Assembly: GCA_025602915.1 (NCBI GenBank)
Contig: JAHLJZ010000046.1
Coordinates: 114,482-178,481 of the forward strand
Origin: Paraphysoderma sedebokerense
Taxonomy: Eukaryota > Blastocladiomycota > Physodermatomycetes > Physodermatales > Physodermataceae
Direction of reading: 5' to 3'
DNA length: 64,000 nt
Shown here: positions 48,361 to 62,246 of the stretch, piece after piece
How positions within the stretch are numbered: the stretch's first letter is position 1
Layout: each line of letters opens with the position of its first letter
Program-made: the position numbers and the translations under genes
Notes under the pieces: model-generated
What the model was told of the DNA's origin: nothing
The model's input: only the letters and a program-made list of their open reading frames with translations
Database searches by the model: none

Positions 48361-49050
48361 TATTTTTTTTATGCTGGAAGTGTAATAAATTCCGTGATTA
48401 GTTGAATTTAGATCTTTTCTAGAAAGTTTCTTATGCATAACACTGGCGCGGCCCAACCACGCAAGGAAAATCAAAAAGTGTGAGATGTACCTTCCAAATA
48501 AAAATTAGGCTTTGGTTGTATTGAATCGCTTAGTTGGGCTATACCAAGGACCACTGCTATTGTTATATCGAAGTTGATGATGTGCTATTTTACTGCTACT
48601 TTGGTATTTGGTGAGACGATTTAAATTGAGCTGTATGTTCATACCATGACAACCGAGGTAAACAAGGAATGCGACCACAATAACGCACTAAATTCATAAT
48701 TCTTAGAAATTGAAATTTCATCCTTCTTATTTATGTTATTCGTACCCACAGCTAATATGTTACAAAGAGAATATGGGTTACTTGGGGATATTTCGTTATA
48801 TAATACTTTGTATGAGATGAATGGAATTAGCCTCATGTCCCTTGGCGCAACCTTAATGTTTTTCTCGACTCAAATAGTATCATTGCACACAATGAATGCG
48901 TTAATTCACTACTATTTTTATATACATATTTGGTCAACGGAAGAATAAAATTCACACGAAAGACAGAGACAGCGCGACAGTGTGACGCGAAATCCTTCGA
49001 AAGTTCCAACACGGCATACAGTCTTTGTTCCCTCCCTCAATCCCAAAGCC
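48361..49050. other. Divergent promoter region of carrier and NSE4, unit 1
   Basis: About 690 AT-rich bases between divergent genes. No gene supported. Confidence 0.5.
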
Positions 49051-50560
49051 ATGCTCACCGCTGTCCGCCCGCAGACCATGGATACTCGTTCAGACGATGA
49101 CATGGAGCAAGAGTCGCATCATAGTCTTAGAGGAACACTGGACCTTAATGAGTATGATCCGCACCAAGAAGAGGACGAAAGAAGAGGCCTAAGACGCCGA
49201 ATCAGGCAGCTCCTGACTAATGTTAACGGTATGCCACTATCCCTTGACGGAAATCTTCGTTTGAGAATGAATTTAGTTTTGTCTGTGGGACAGATCGTTA
49301 TCTTTCGCAAAGAATCCCACAGTTGCACTGTTTATCTTCGCGATAACCTGGTGCTTGTTTTCAAGCTCCACGACCGTTCTAACATGGCGTTATTCAATTA
49401 TAGAAAGTCGATCCGATTTAGCCTCAAGTAATCCCGCCGAGGTTGGAACTCTTGTTTCCCAGGCCTCTGACATATTTAATCGAGGTTTGAGATTTAAAGT
49501 TTGATGTATCTCATCCGTCACGTTCAGTTATTTACCGCCCTTCCTTTTACCACAAACTAGTAAAAACAACACAAGATGCGATGCTGGATACCAGATTCCT
49601 TCTTTCGACTGCCAACTATGGTGTGCAAAGAGCTTCAAAAATGAGAAATTCCTCTTCGGTTTTGGACACGGACGAATTCATGTCGAGACTTTTTAGTTTC
49701 GCAGGATTGAGGAATACAAACGAAGAGTTTCAAGCTGAAGAAATGTACAAATCATTGGAAACTATTGGGAAAGTTTTGATGAGTTTCGGATCAAGAGTGC
49801 CAACGACAGATTTCATGTTCGTATTCACCATTTCTCCGCGGCCGCTGCTTCATCAAAGCTGATCCTGGACAATTTGATTCTAAAACGTCTTTCTGCTTGT
49901 AGGTTGGGACCTCTTTCCGTAGAAGCAAAGAAAAGGGAAGTTCGACAGCAACGCAAGAGAGATGCTGGTTCCAAGGAAATTATCAAACCAGTCGAAGTAC
50001 GAGTATTATTTCGAGCTGAATAGCGATTTGATTCCCTACTTACAGTCTATTATTTTAATTTCCCAGCTGACACAAGAAGATATGACCAACAATCGGCAAG
50101 ACACTCCCACCTACGTTACGGAAGTAATGAGAATTTTGTTAGAAAATGGTCAATGCAATTACTACGAATTTGTGATCAACCCGCACGATTTTGCCCAAAC
50201 CGTCGAAAATATATTTTATGTCTCCTTTTTAATTAAAGAAGGAAAAGCTACCATTAGGAAAGATGAAGAGACGGAAGATTTGGTCGTGTACGCGATTGAT
50301 TCTTCTGCACAAAATGAAGAAGGAATTGAGAGAAAGCAATTGATTATGTCTATTGACTTTGAGGACTGGAACGTGCGTTCAATTTCTTTAAACATATCAA
50401 CGTTTCATTACTCAAATTTACACAATCGTGTGCGCTAACTTATCTACTGCGGTTATCCCTTGATTAGAATTTGATAAAAATTTATGACATTCGCGAACCC
50501 AAGTACCTTCCTCATCGACAAATAAATGTGTCCGACGCTACGCAAAATAAATGGTATTAA
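49051..50560 (+). CDS. NSE4: Smc5/6 complex kleisin Nse4, unit 1
   Basis: Kleisin subunit that bridges the heads of the Smc5/Smc6 DNA-repair complex and binds Nse1-Nse3. Six exons (49051-49228, 49422-49484, 49561-49816, 49903-49996, 50067-50372, 50468-50560) sum exactly to 330 codons with the stop. The N-terminal helix region reads RRGLRRRIRQLLTNVNA, then SQASDIFNRVKTTQDAMLDT before RFLLSTANYGVQRA, the Smc6-binding part. The middle has DTDEFMSRLFSFAGLR and TDFMLGPLSVEAKKREVR. The C-terminal winged-helix domain has YYEFVINPHDFAQTVENIFY and VSFLIKEGKATIRKDE, typical of Nse4. An internal ATG at 49078 is an alternative start. Second exact copy at 62247-63756. Confidence 0.92.
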
Positions 50561-50794
50561 ATGGTTGATTGATATCAAACTTATATCTGGCGGAGCATCC
50601 ACTTCACCTTTGATTATGGGTTATGTAAGTTTATTAGGTTTTCAATTGTAAATATATGTTTAGAGTCTTTATGGGATTTGTAAGAATAATTCAAAACAAC
50701 ATGAGTCTGAATGTATGAATCTCGGTTCCCGCGACGAAGTGTGGGAGTAGAAATACAGTAGTGTGTTATGAAAACTAATCCTAACAATAAAATT

Positions 50795-52636
50795 TTACGG
50801 AATATAATGCACACAATGTCGTAGCATCTGAACACTCTTAATGCGGGTTTCTAAATTCCAATCCTGCAGATCTTCTAGAATGAGATTAACAATCTTGGAA
50901 ATATTGCTTTGAACCAATTTCCTGGTACCAAGGGGCGGTCGGTCTGAGTATATGGAATTTTAGTAAGCTATTTGGAAATGCAGCCACCATAACGGTGAGA
51001 ACGAGAAACACAAGATAAAAAACAGTCAACATACCAACACCAAGCACTTCTTGCCAGTCTTGTTCGTCTTTGACATTCTTCTCGTTATCTAAGACATACC
51101 GCTCTCCAGCCTGCACTATCCCATTTTTGCTCAAATCTCTCAATTCCGTAATTTCATCACTCATCCCAGCCAATAAAATGGGCACTAGTTGAAAACCATA
51201 AACATGCCGATCTATCAGATTGACCAACAAATCTGTCGCCATAGTGTATAGTGTCTGACGAACTTGATTTGACTTATCTAAGAGAAGCTTTTTGATTGCA
51301 GGATATGTATCTGTGAAAGCAGAACAGTCGGCTTTCAGCGATTGAGAGATAGCCTTGAATTGATAAAAAGGCAAGATAAAGGTATATGAGAACGCTGAAT
51401 TCTTTAAGATCAAAGAAATCAAAGACGTTACCTGCAAGGTGATGATTCTAACCGCAGAGTGACGATGTCCTAATGATGGTGACAGCGCTTTCAATACTGC
51501 CGCAGAATGTAATGCGAAACGTTGAGGAGCAAGTTTAGCTGTCTCAATCACGATTCTACAAGCGATCTATTATACAGGACAGGTTAGTCCTAGTTGAGCG
51601 GAATTTCCATAAACTAAAAATCAACATACCTTTCTAACATCTTGAAACCCGTCCGTCAAAATTCTGTCAACAATCGCCACTACGTCATCGACAAATAATG
51701 CAACATCTTTCCCACTTAGTACGATTAAATCAAAGAGATACTCGATTAGGCTTAACCTGATTTCTTCAGACGGTTCCACAATTTCGACTGGGGTCAATCG
51801 CGAGACGAGAACAGGTATGATATAAGGGAGGAAAGGTTGTGGAGAAGATATGCGAGGCGTAAAGCTAGATAATCATTGGGTCAGAAATGAACATGTTGTG
51901 ATATGTTATGAGAAATGAAACTTCTGGACGATTCTCAATACATTCACGATTGCCTAGACTGAACAGACATAATACTGCTTTCATTAAATGACAACTTTGT
52001 ACAAACCTTCGCAAGACCTCTAAAGCACCTTCCCTACATTTCTCAACTGAATCGCCGAGCAGTTTCAACATGGGTTTCAATACGACCTCAAGAACGGCTT
52101 CCACCAGTTTATTGTCTTCATCTTTTTTTGACCTGTCATTGATTTGAAGGGACTTTGAGAGTTCTTTCTGTATTCGATCTAATGATCTTCGCTTCGTAGT
52201 TCGGTCAGAAGTAGGGTCGGAAAGTTTGTTCAAATCTCTTTGGATACTCTATCAAACAGAGTGATGGTCATTGGGAAAAAATGGAGAAAGTGCAGGTTCA
52301 GAAGCAGAGTGTACAGTGAGTAATGTTGTTCCCAAACGGGTTCAATTAGGTGATGGAGACGGATAGCAGAAGTAATGGAATCCTAATCAACTCCAATAAA
52401 CAATTAAAACTGAAATATATTGCATTTTCTATTTGGATCTGTCAAAGTGCCGGAGTCCATACCAAACACCTTCAACTGGGTTTTGAGATCAGAAACAACA
52501 AACAAACCTGGACGATTTCTTCAAATTGCTTTTGAGCACCCTCCGAAAGATGCATTGTGAATGAAGACGACGACGAAAGAGAAGAGGGAGGTGTACTTAT
52601 GGTTGTAGAAGAGGAATCCTCGACTGAGGTCATCAT
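50795..52636 (-). pseudogene. DNAAF5: DNAAF5 copy truncated at its 3' end by the repeat junction, unit 2
   Basis: Same start and upstream exons as 39440-37609, but the exons that lie left of 37609 in the complete gene are missing. After SVQMLRHCVHY the frame crosses the junction at 50804/50805, reads Ile-Pro and stops at TAA (50795-50797). About the last 215 residues of the short isoform are lost. If the duplication is real, this copy would give a shortened protein ending in the HEAT region, or no stable product. The complete copy stays intact to the left. Confidence 0.85.
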
Positions 52637-53331
52637 TCTGGTTCGTTTTTTTCTGGTGGAAAATTTTAAGGTTTTTGACAGAACTGACGTGTCGGGTTGA
52701 CAACTACAACAACTGCAGTTGTTGGAAGAATCAAGATCAAGAAGAGATATATAGCTATAATGCAAAGTATAAGTGTATGTCTTGTATATGAAAGCGGAAG
52801 GTCTGGTCTGATCGGTATTGTAAAGAAATGTTTGAATACGAGCATTAACGTTATATGCCAATTGCCAAGTCTCCGAGTAAATCCGTGTGCTTCCATACGG
52901 CATTCCTTTTATCTCATAGCCGGCCACTTAAACTTTCAATCTTACAAAACCATGTATTCATTTCTTATCATCATGCTTTTTCGTATATCACATTCCATTT
53001 GTCTATGCCTACATTCGATCGATTTGTTGCGGTTTCATCGTGTCCTATCCCTACATACACCTTTTTTTGTCTAATCACACATGCTCCACCAAAGTCACCA
53101 ATCGTTAATGACTTAGATGCTTCCTTCCCTTTAGTATTCTCCTCTTCAAAATCTTTTGTCCCATTTTATTTTTCAACCTAGCCAAAAATCCCCATCTTCG
53201 CTTTCGTTTGAGAGTAGAGGGCTGGTATTCTGATCCGAATTTAGACATGTGTCGTATTTGTGATTGAAAAGTGTTGTGTAAAGATGTGGGTGGGGTTCTG
53301 TATTGTAATCAGGGAGGATTACAATTAGTAA
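52637..53331. other. Intergenic upstream of truncated DNAAF5, unit 2
   Basis: Exact copy of 39441-40135; no gene seen. Confidence 0.45.
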
Positions 53332-53643
53332 ATGAATTATGAAGAGAGGCAAAACGACATAGAAGAATGGACAAAGACAGTAGCAGAAAGCTGCCAAAAT
53401 ATTAAGTCAAATAGTTAACAATACCTTATTGATGTTGGCAGCAGAGAAAATTTAGTTGGTCTGCTTGAACGTAAACTAGCCCTACTCGAACCCATCGTTC
53501 CAATTGACCAGAATGATCGGGACGTCACATTCCTCGTCCAATTCGGTGACACCCGGGTTTTTAATAACGGCGAAACTATCGAGTGTAGTAGATTCATAAT
53601 ATGTTTAATGTTATCCTCTATCCCGAGCTCCCTCTCTGAATGA
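53332..53643 (+). CDS. Candidate 90-residue gene with a very short intron, unit 2
   Basis: Exact copy of 40136-40447: exons 53332-53405 and 53445-53643 around a proposed 39-base intron that removes an in-frame TAA. Same uncertainty as in unit 1. Confidence 0.35.
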
Positions 53644-53768
53644 TACTGACATTTCTACGGATGAGAGAACGCGATAAACAAGCTCGTTGCCATGGTAACT
53701 AATTCACCGAGTATAGGGACGCTGGGTCGGATCGATGATAATGAGATACTAGAATATATATATGGGAA

Positions 53769-55889
53769 ATGACGTCTCGAATACCAATAAGATGTGGTCC
53801 TTTTCACAACCGGCTTTCGCATTCTGCTCGGTGGTCTTTGCTCTTGACTCGTCCGAAATTCAATCCATCGAATCCACATTCACGTCTACTTCGCTGCTTC
53901 CAAGGTTCTTCCTACGCTAGGTACAAGTCGACAGACTCAACCAACCCAAATGCACAATCGCAAAGTTCACACAACAGCGGCAGCAAGCAGCAGAATGCTA
54001 ACGAAAGCGACTCGTCCGGGACAAAATGGTATATCCCTACCATTCCTATCTCAGTGGGTATTGCAACCATAGCAATATTACATTATCGTAAAGTCTATAA
54101 ACGAGAACAGCAACGGGTAGAAGATGAACTTGAAAAGGGAAAACAAGGTGCAATTGTTATGGAAGGGCCTTGGCAGGTTCAGTTATCCTTTATGTTATTA
54201 GCTGAATATCATATCGCCCCTTGAATTGTTTCGAAATTCGCCTACTCTGGCGGAGTTGTTACCATTCATCGTCACAAATAGACTTAGCACAACTAACAGT
54301 TAACGTTCTCTTATCTTTGATAATAGCTTCATTTACTCTTATCGCTTCCCCTCCGTTCACTATCCAGACTATGGGGTCACGTCAACAACACATATACCAT
54401 TCCTACTCCCCTTCGAACGCCTTTGTATTCGCTGTATGCTTGGCTGTTTGATTGTAATCTGGATGAAATGAAAGAGAAAGATCTGAAGACCTATAAAAAT
54501 TTAGGGGAATTCTTTTTTAGAGAAATTGATGTGCAGCGGTTTAGGAAGGTGGACTGGGATGTGGATTTGGTATGTATTATCCACTTATACGATTATATAA
54601 ATTCCGATTCTTCCTTCCGTTTCACATTTACACCCTATCGAAAACTATGCTGACTTGATTTATCGCTTACGTGCGAGCAGATATCGCCAGCGGACGGTGA
54701 CCTTATTCACTTCGGGATGATTACGCCCTGTAGACATATATCTCATATCAAGGATCACAAGTACTCTGTCGATATTTTACTTGGGCATCATCATCCAGAT
54801 TCTTCTAGTCCTGCCAAACAGGCCACTCAACCACGAAATGGGTCAATGGCTAAGACAGAACAAGAGGAACAAAAAGAGTTATTATCACTCGCCTCGACGA
54901 CTCATTCTCCGGAAATTATCACGCATCCCGAAAAATTTGCAGAAGTCAATACGATTCAATACGGTGTGAGTGAGCTTATTGGAGGAGCTGTTGATGAGAG
55001 TGACTTGCCGTCGTCCGATTCTACTTCGGCTACCTCGGTCAAGATGGGAGGAAACGGCAAAGGGGATGTTGCGAAGACCGAAAAAACTGCAGAAAAAACG
55101 GGATTATTTTTTGCGGTTATTTATCTCGCTCCAGGTGATTATCACCGGTTCCACTCTCCTACAGAGTGGATTGTAAAAGAGAGGCGACATATTCATGGTT
55201 TGTAGGTTAAATATCGATGCTCATGCTTTGCTATTCTTGACATATTTCTTTCCAAATTTAGGTGAACTGTTATCCGTCTCTCCCAGGTTACTTAACATGG
55301 TTCCTACGTTGTTCACGTTGAATGAACGAGTAGCATTGTTGGGTGAATGGAAACACGGATTTTTTGGTATGGTTCCTGTTGGAGCTACGAACGTTGGGAG
55401 CGTAGTAGTCGGGTTTGATGAGGTTTGAATTCACATTGCTATTTTTGGAAAAATGGATTATTTCAGTTGCAAAGAATTAACATACGTTTGGATTGACTCA
55501 TGTTATAGGCTCTTAGAACTAATTTGCCCAAGAGACTTCGCAAATCCAACGCCAACTCAAGCTCAAACTCCTCGTCTTCTTCTGAATCTTCTGTATCTTC
55601 AACACCGACAACAGCGCCACATACACAAGATGCGTCGATTCAGCCGTCTTCCTTAGCTTCATCACCATCTGAATCAACGACATGGGAATCTGAGCATCAC
55701 CATGCTGTAGTTTCACACCTCCACTACCCGTTTCCGGGACGACCATTAGTCCGAGCGCAAGAAATGGGAGGATTCAAACTTGGATCGACGATTGTGTTGG
55801 TGTTTGAAGCGCCAGTTGAGAAGTGGGAGTGGAACGTGCAGCGAGGAAAAGTGAAGGTGGGACAGAAGTTGGGCGGCGTCAGGGATTGA
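53769..55889 (+). CDS. PSD1: Mitochondrial phosphatidylserine decarboxylase, unit 2
   Basis: Complete second copy of PSD1 with the same five exons (53769-54176, 54327-54569, 54681-55197, 55262-55422, 55509-55889) and the same LGST self-cleavage motif. No difference from the unit 1 gene was seen, and its upstream DNA is duplicated too, so it should be expressed the same way if the duplication is real. Confidence 0.92.
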
Positions 55890-55976
55890 AGATATATGAG
55901 ATTGAAAGTTCCGCCTAGTATGTATTCTATTGTAATTAGAGGGACAAAGAGGAATGATTTGTACAATAAAGCACAA

Positions 55977-56029
55977 GAGTCACGCGTGAATGGTTCACCG
56001 GCTGTTCACTGCTGGTTCACCCGTGACTC
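55977..56029. repeat. Inverted repeat with GTTCAC cluster, unit 2
   Basis: Exact copy of 42781-42833: 14-base arms matching at 13 positions around a 25-base loop, upstream of the second FAD oxidoreductase. Confidence 0.55.
55992..56020. promoter_or_regulatory. GTTCAC-cluster element, unit 2
   Basis: Exact copy of the three-hexamer cluster at 42796-42824. Confidence 0.4.
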
Positions 56030-56242
56030 GATTGAAACGGTCTCCGTCAAATTCCGTCTCGAATCGCCATTATCCATATCCACAGATAAAAGACAACATT
56101 TTTTGTGTATCTTGGTGTGCATTACAGGAAGCTGTAAAGTCTAATTATCCGCCGCCGATATTGAAAACTGCCCTAGTATCGCCGTCTTCCTTGCAATCTG
56201 TATTACTAAAACGATATTGTCCTCGTCGCAGATTCACTAGTC

Positions 56243-57982
56243 ATGATAACAGATATCCCTCAGTCCCCTCCTCATTCACCGACAACCTACAAAGCCTGTG
56301 TCGTCGGTGCCGGCCCCGCTGGCCTCGCAACTGTCGCAAATCTCCTCGACTCCAATACTTACCCCATTCTATGGATTGATCCTACCTTCAATGGAGGTCG
56401 TCTGCAACGCTACCCCATGGTCCCCAGCAACACTAAAGTATCCCTCTTTTCAAAATTTGCCAAAGTGTCGCCTACGCTCAACAAGTTATGTGAAATGTTC
56501 AAGAACGACGAGTTATTAGATCCTTTGATGGAATTGAATAAGTTGCCGCAGGATAAGGGTTGTCCTTTGGGAGTTGCCTTGCATATGTGTGCTCTTTTGA
56601 CTAGACATATCTTGACAGTTCATGGTGGCGAGAATGGTAAAGTTAATATGGTCAAAGGTTGGGTAAAAGAATGTGAATTAGTGTGTGAAGATGGTGCGGT
56701 ATGTTGTCAAGCAATTCTCTATCTTTAACTTGCGGCGGTGAAATTTGACGGTCGCAGTATCTGAATGGGTATTGAGTTTGAGGGGTAGCATTTTGAATCT
56801 CATTCTCTGCATCTTTGACTGAACATCTTCTTTTTTTTGCCTCTACTTCTTCTATACTTTCTTCACCCCTATAATTCCCACCTCCGCCAACTGCTGTCGC
56901 ACGTTCTCTTTCTCTTTTCTCTTTGTCTCGCCTAGGTTACAACGACACCTTCAGTAAACTCCAAGTGGACTATCCATGTCGACCCGTCTCAAACAGACCA
57001 TTTTGATTTTGAACCGGAGCCCTTCCCATCTCTACCATCCCCTTCGTTTACCTCCTTCACTTCCAAAACTCTCGTCCTTTGCACTGGATCCAAACCTCGT
57101 TCAACTTCTTCAACCTACTCTCCTCACACTTTCCTCAACCCAAACAAGCACGCTATTACCCCAGTCTGTCTCGATACAGCTCTTAACCCAACAATATTGT
57201 CCCAAACCATCACACCCGAAGATACGGTTGCCGTTGTCGGTTCTTCTCATTCTGCCATCTTAGTATTGAAAAATCTGTGTGAACTACCAGAGGAAAGTAG
57301 ACCAAAGTTAGTCAAGAATTTTTATCGACATGATTTAAAGTATGCTGTTTATATGGACCCTACCGAGGAAGAGAGACAGCAGGGAAAAGAGAGCTGGATT
57401 TTATATGACAACACTGGATTGAAAGGCTTAGCTGCCGATTGGGCTAGGCATAATTTACACGATATCGAGTCTCAATCCCAAACCGAGTCCTTGACTACGA
57501 AATCTGAAGAAGAAGAAGCCATGGAAAAGACTGGTTCAAGAATTCCGTTCCTTGTACGGTGTCCGCTTCTTCATCAAAAGCAATCCGAAAAGCAAATATA
57601 TGCTAAAGAATTGAGAGGTGTAACGAAAATAGTGTATGCTGTTGGATACGACAGGCGAAACCTTCCCACCTTCAAAGTGACCTCCGCTATACCGTCTGGT
57701 AACGATACGACTTTGACTGTTCTCAATAAAATCGTCGACCCCGATTGTATCAACTACAACAAGTTAACAGGTCAAATTTACTGCACATTTGAAGATGACG
57801 ATAGTACCGAATGTACAACTAAAGAAGTTCCTCTGCCTGCATTTGGATTTGGTATTGCTTTCCCGGAGCAAACCATTGACCCAATGGGCAACAAGGAAAT
57901 GAGTGTCGGCATGTGGAAATTTATGAGATACTTGAAAAAGAGCGTGAACGCCGTTTGTGATGTTTGTGAGGGGAAATGCTAA
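56243..57982 (+). CDS. FAD/NAD(P)-dependent oxidoreductase, monooxygenase-like, unit 2
   Basis: Complete second copy of the 500-residue enzyme, exons 56243-56698 and 56936-57982, with both nucleotide-binding motifs (GAGPAGLA, VVGSSHSA) intact and no change seen relative to unit 1. Confidence 0.8.
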
Positions 57983-58340
57983 GTGACGTCGATGAATTCT
58001 TTATAGTAGAACAGCAATTCGTTCAGTGATAATGGTTTTTTTTGTAATGAAATAGTTTTCAGTTATTTGTTGCGCTTTGTATCTTGTAGAAAACCGACGA
58101 TGCTAATATTGTTGGAAATAGAAATTTGTTTATTGTTATTTGCTTTATATATTTTTTCAATATTAAAAAGACTAAATCATCTTCATGATAAATTTACCGT
58201 TGTCAAGTTGAAAAATCCATTTATCGTAGCGACAGAACGATGGAACTTTCTATCATCACCAGCGTTATGATAATAAATACAATCTTAGACTTAGAGTTCT
58301 ATACATCCATCAATAGTTTGTTCTTTTTACATTGACATTG
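57983..58340. other. Convergent intergenic region, unit 2
   Basis: Exact copy of 44787-45144; no gene seen. Confidence 0.5.
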
Positions 58341-59721
58341 TTACCGGTAACCATAAATTGCCTTGATAATAGCATAAAAGATTTTCCAAAACACGACACC
58401 GCCTACCATCGTCAATATTTTCGCTTTAGTAGACCATCTCCATCGTCCTCCTCCTGCAATCAACATGGCGAAAATTGCAAACGAATCACCCAATAAAAAC
58501 ATCAAATCTCTAACATTTAGAAACTCCCATCCGGGACTTTCACCACCGCCTTGTGCAGCTGACACCAAATGTGCCCAACCTTGGTCTTCTAACGCCAAAT
58601 AAATATGAGAGAAGGAAACGGTAAGAGAAAGGGCTAAAAATGGTGATGGAACGGTAGCATAAGAATCTGTTAGGTGGAAAAGAGTAATCGATGGAATGAT
58701 TTCAGTGATGTTGAAGAATAATTGGGTTGGCCATAATTCAAAGAATCGATCGTTGATGTAGTTGAAGGAAGCCCACTTATCGATGTCGCAGAAGGAGGAT
58801 GTTAGACTACAGAAAGAAGAAATAGTATTATAAATGAAATTGCGCATACCCAGTTGTAGAATACCTATTGAGAATCCATCCGAGAGAAATAACACATAAA
58901 AAGTTAATGACCTGGCAACTCCTTCCTCGCGGCAAGCTCGCTACTAACATCGAGTTTTCCCCAACTCATTTTGAATATAAGATCGCATTCCTCCAATAAA
59001 CATATAGAGAGGATAGAAATATCATTCACATACCTGATAATAACTAATACAAGCACAAACCAAAACAATCCATCTAACTCTATTGTTCACCATCAACCAG
59101 AGACATCGTTCGATATACTTTTGTAAAAACAACGTATGGTATAACGTCCATAACACCAAATAAATAGTTTGATTATCGAAATTGAAGTACACAGCTTTAT
59201 ACTGTTTTTGAGCATTGAAATATGGGCCTTTGAATTTTCGATCCCAGCAGTCGCAGGTGCAGGTGCTAAGTTAAAGGTGAGTATGGGTGAGACCGAGATG
59301 GTAGAATAGACGGATGAGATGACTGAAATTGACATGAAAAGCAGACAAATCAAATCACAATTGCAAGATAACTTACCCTCTGTCTACCTCGTAATTGGCT
59401 ATTTCAAATAAAATATAAAATCACAGTTAAATTTAGGTTGTTTCAATCGGAATCACTTCGCACTAGCTCACTAGAAACATAACCCTCCCAATACTGAAGT
59501 CACCACATACATTTACCCATCGTTGCAGCACTTAAATATATTCCTCCAGCCATAATACCCGTCGCCAGAAGTCCGGAAGACAGCAAATACGAAGCATTTT
59601 TTGCGAGCTCTTTTACGTTCAAGATATTTCGGGTGGAGCCAGTTGGCGAGAGCGGTGGTGGTACGGTGTAGTTTGAATTGGTGGGGTCAATCGTGGGTAG
59701 GACGGTGTATGATCTACTCAT
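58341..59721 (-). CDS. Multi-span membrane protein of unknown function, unit 2
   Basis: Complete second copy of the gene at 45145-46525, same exons and membrane segments. Confidence 0.65.
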
Positions 59722-60141
59722 TTTCAAGTCATTGATATTGATTCAACGGTGGCTATGAAACGGGATATGTAAAATGAAATTCTGGGAAGTGTGTGCTTTT
59801 CGGAACATGAGATAATAAGTTCGGCCACTTAAAAATCTTGTTCGCGATTATTGTAGCGCACGCCAGCAAAGGTAAAACCAAAGATATGAAAGCCGGAAGT
59901 AATGAATACGCAACCCAGAAATATATTGGCTATTACTACAGCGAATCCGGCGCATTATGTGTCACCCCAATAGTACATGGCACAATATTTTTGTAGTTGG
60001 GCGTGAGTGGAATGCTTGGAGTTAAGACATATCATTTAGAATTGAGAATTTCAATTAAATTTATTCTATTCGAGTGTTTCTGTATGATGGGTTCCATAGA
60101 TGATGAATGCATCCGACAAATGCGGATACATGTTTACAAGT
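59722..60141. other. Intergenic, unit 2
   Basis: Exact copy of 46526-46945; no gene seen. Confidence 0.5.
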
Positions 60142-61556
60142 TTATTCGTCACGTCCGAGCACCCTCATAGCGACTTCAAATCTAATATTAAGAATATCAT
60201 GGGTTCATATTATTAGTTTTTGCCAGCATCATAAGCGAAAGTCTTCAAAAATCAGAGAAGTTATAACACGGACAACAAAGCCAACTAATACGTACCCAGC
60301 AAAAGTAACACCATTAACTGGGGCGGCCCTTACCATACATGGGACGAATCCTCTAAATAACCCTTTCGGTCCGTCTCTCGCTATGGTCTTTCGGAAACAG
60401 TCCAACATTGATTTGTACTGTCTTTGAGCAGGGTCCAACGAATCAGTTTGCAGTTTGGATTTGACAGTGTCAACAGGATAAATAGATAACCTGCGGACAA
60501 ACATGTTAACTTTGGTTCCTTCATTACACTCAAAAGGAGCAAAAGAGAGGAAGACAAAGGAGCGAGATAATATACCACAATGCGTAACCAGCCAAAGCGC
60601 CAGCGCCGACAACTTTCCAAGTTGCCAATTCTTCCCGTTTTTTATGTTCTTGTGCGCACATCCACCGAATGATGGCTTCATATGTGGCAAAATAGATACC
60701 GTATCCATGAAATTCTCTCAGCATCGTCACACCCTGACCTTTATATAATCCCGAGATACCATGATTCGAAGCAATATATCTGATAAGCTGGAAAGGATGA
60801 TTTGGCATGGCCCCAGTTTTGATGGAGCCTGAGGCAGATGATGAAGTTTGGACTTGGAGGCGAGTTCTTATGTGTTCTACCGGTCCCGAAACGAAGCTTG
60901 GAAGAGTAAAAGAAAAACAAAAAGAGGGTTAAGAAACGGACATCGTCGGGGGCAGTATGAAACTACGAAAGAACCACCTGTTGGCCAAACCAGCAACCGC
61001 TCCACTCATATATAATTCACTCAATGTCAAGTCACCAGTCGGACTTCTTTTCTTTGCACGTTCGCCGAACCATCGTTTAGTGTGTTCTAGCACCGCAAAT
61101 TGAATCGACACACACAGACCAACACCCAAAAGAGGTGTCAATGTGCCCTACACATAAGACTAAATCAGCCGGTAATTCCCCTAGCTTCGCGATGATAAGG
61201 AGCAACCTTGTAAAACCCGCGGAATCCATCATTCTGATATGTCTTTTTTACACAGTCTACAACACCATTGTATAGTGGAGGTTGTCCAGGAGGAGGTGTT
61301 GGTTGAGTCTGAATTCTCACTTTGATCGTGTCGAATGGCTGACCCGAGAGGACTACAATATGTTATATTTTAGGTAAATTCAATTTTTTTATAGTTTCCG
61401 AAAGAGAGCCGCTTAGAATAGACCGAATCGAAATACGGAACAATGTTCAAACAGCCAACTTTAAGTTTGAACTGCATATTATTTACCCTGGCAAATTCCT
61501 CCAAAACTTCCGGCCACAATTTCTTTGGCTGCTCGCTTTGTCTCGGCGTCTGGCAT
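60142..61556 (-). CDS. Mitochondrial carrier family protein (Ymc1-like), unit 2
   Basis: Complete second copy of the gene at 46946-48360, with all three carrier signatures ([33 protein letters not shown]) unchanged. Confidence 0.9.
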
Positions 61557-62246
61557 TATTTTTTTTATGCTGGAAGTGTAATAAATTCCGTGATTAGTTG
61601 AATTTAGATCTTTTCTAGAAAGTTTCTTATGCATAACACTGGCGCGGCCCAACCACGCAAGGAAAATCAAAAAGTGTGAGATGTACCTTCCAAATAAAAA
61701 TTAGGCTTTGGTTGTATTGAATCGCTTAGTTGGGCTATACCAAGGACCACTGCTATTGTTATATCGAAGTTGATGATGTGCTATTTTACTGCTACTTTGG
61801 TATTTGGTGAGACGATTTAAATTGAGCTGTATGTTCATACCATGACAACCGAGGTAAACAAGGAATGCGACCACAATAACGCACTAAATTCATAATTCTT
61901 AGAAATTGAAATTTCATCCTTCTTATTTATGTTATTCGTACCCACAGCTAATATGTTACAAAGAGAATATGGGTTACTTGGGGATATTTCGTTATATAAT
62001 ACTTTGTATGAGATGAATGGAATTAGCCTCATGTCCCTTGGCGCAACCTTAATGTTTTTCTCGACTCAAATAGTATCATTGCACACAATGAATGCGTTAA
62101 TTCACTACTATTTTTATATACATATTTGGTCAACGGAAGAATAAAATTCACACGAAAGACAGAGACAGCGCGACAGTGTGACGCGAAATCCTTCGAAAGT
62201 TCCAACACGGCATACAGTCTTTGTTCCCTCCCTCAATCCCAAAGCC
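61557..62246. other. Divergent promoter region of carrier and NSE4, unit 2
   Basis: Exact copy of 48361-49050; no gene seen. Confidence 0.5.

Larger units (their letters stand above)
37609..50804. repeat. 13,196-bp tandem direct repeat, unit 1
   Basis: First unit of a head-to-tail duplication. Every coordinate from 37609 to 50804 recurs 13,196 bases further on, including introns, homopolymers and intergenic DNA, with no difference found in the stretches compared. The left edge is sharp: the match begins at TAATGCACAC, and the base before it differs (G at 37608, A at 50804). The unit runs from inside DNAAF5 to about 245 bases past NSE4. No transposon ends or target-site duplications were seen. 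Confidence 0.97.
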
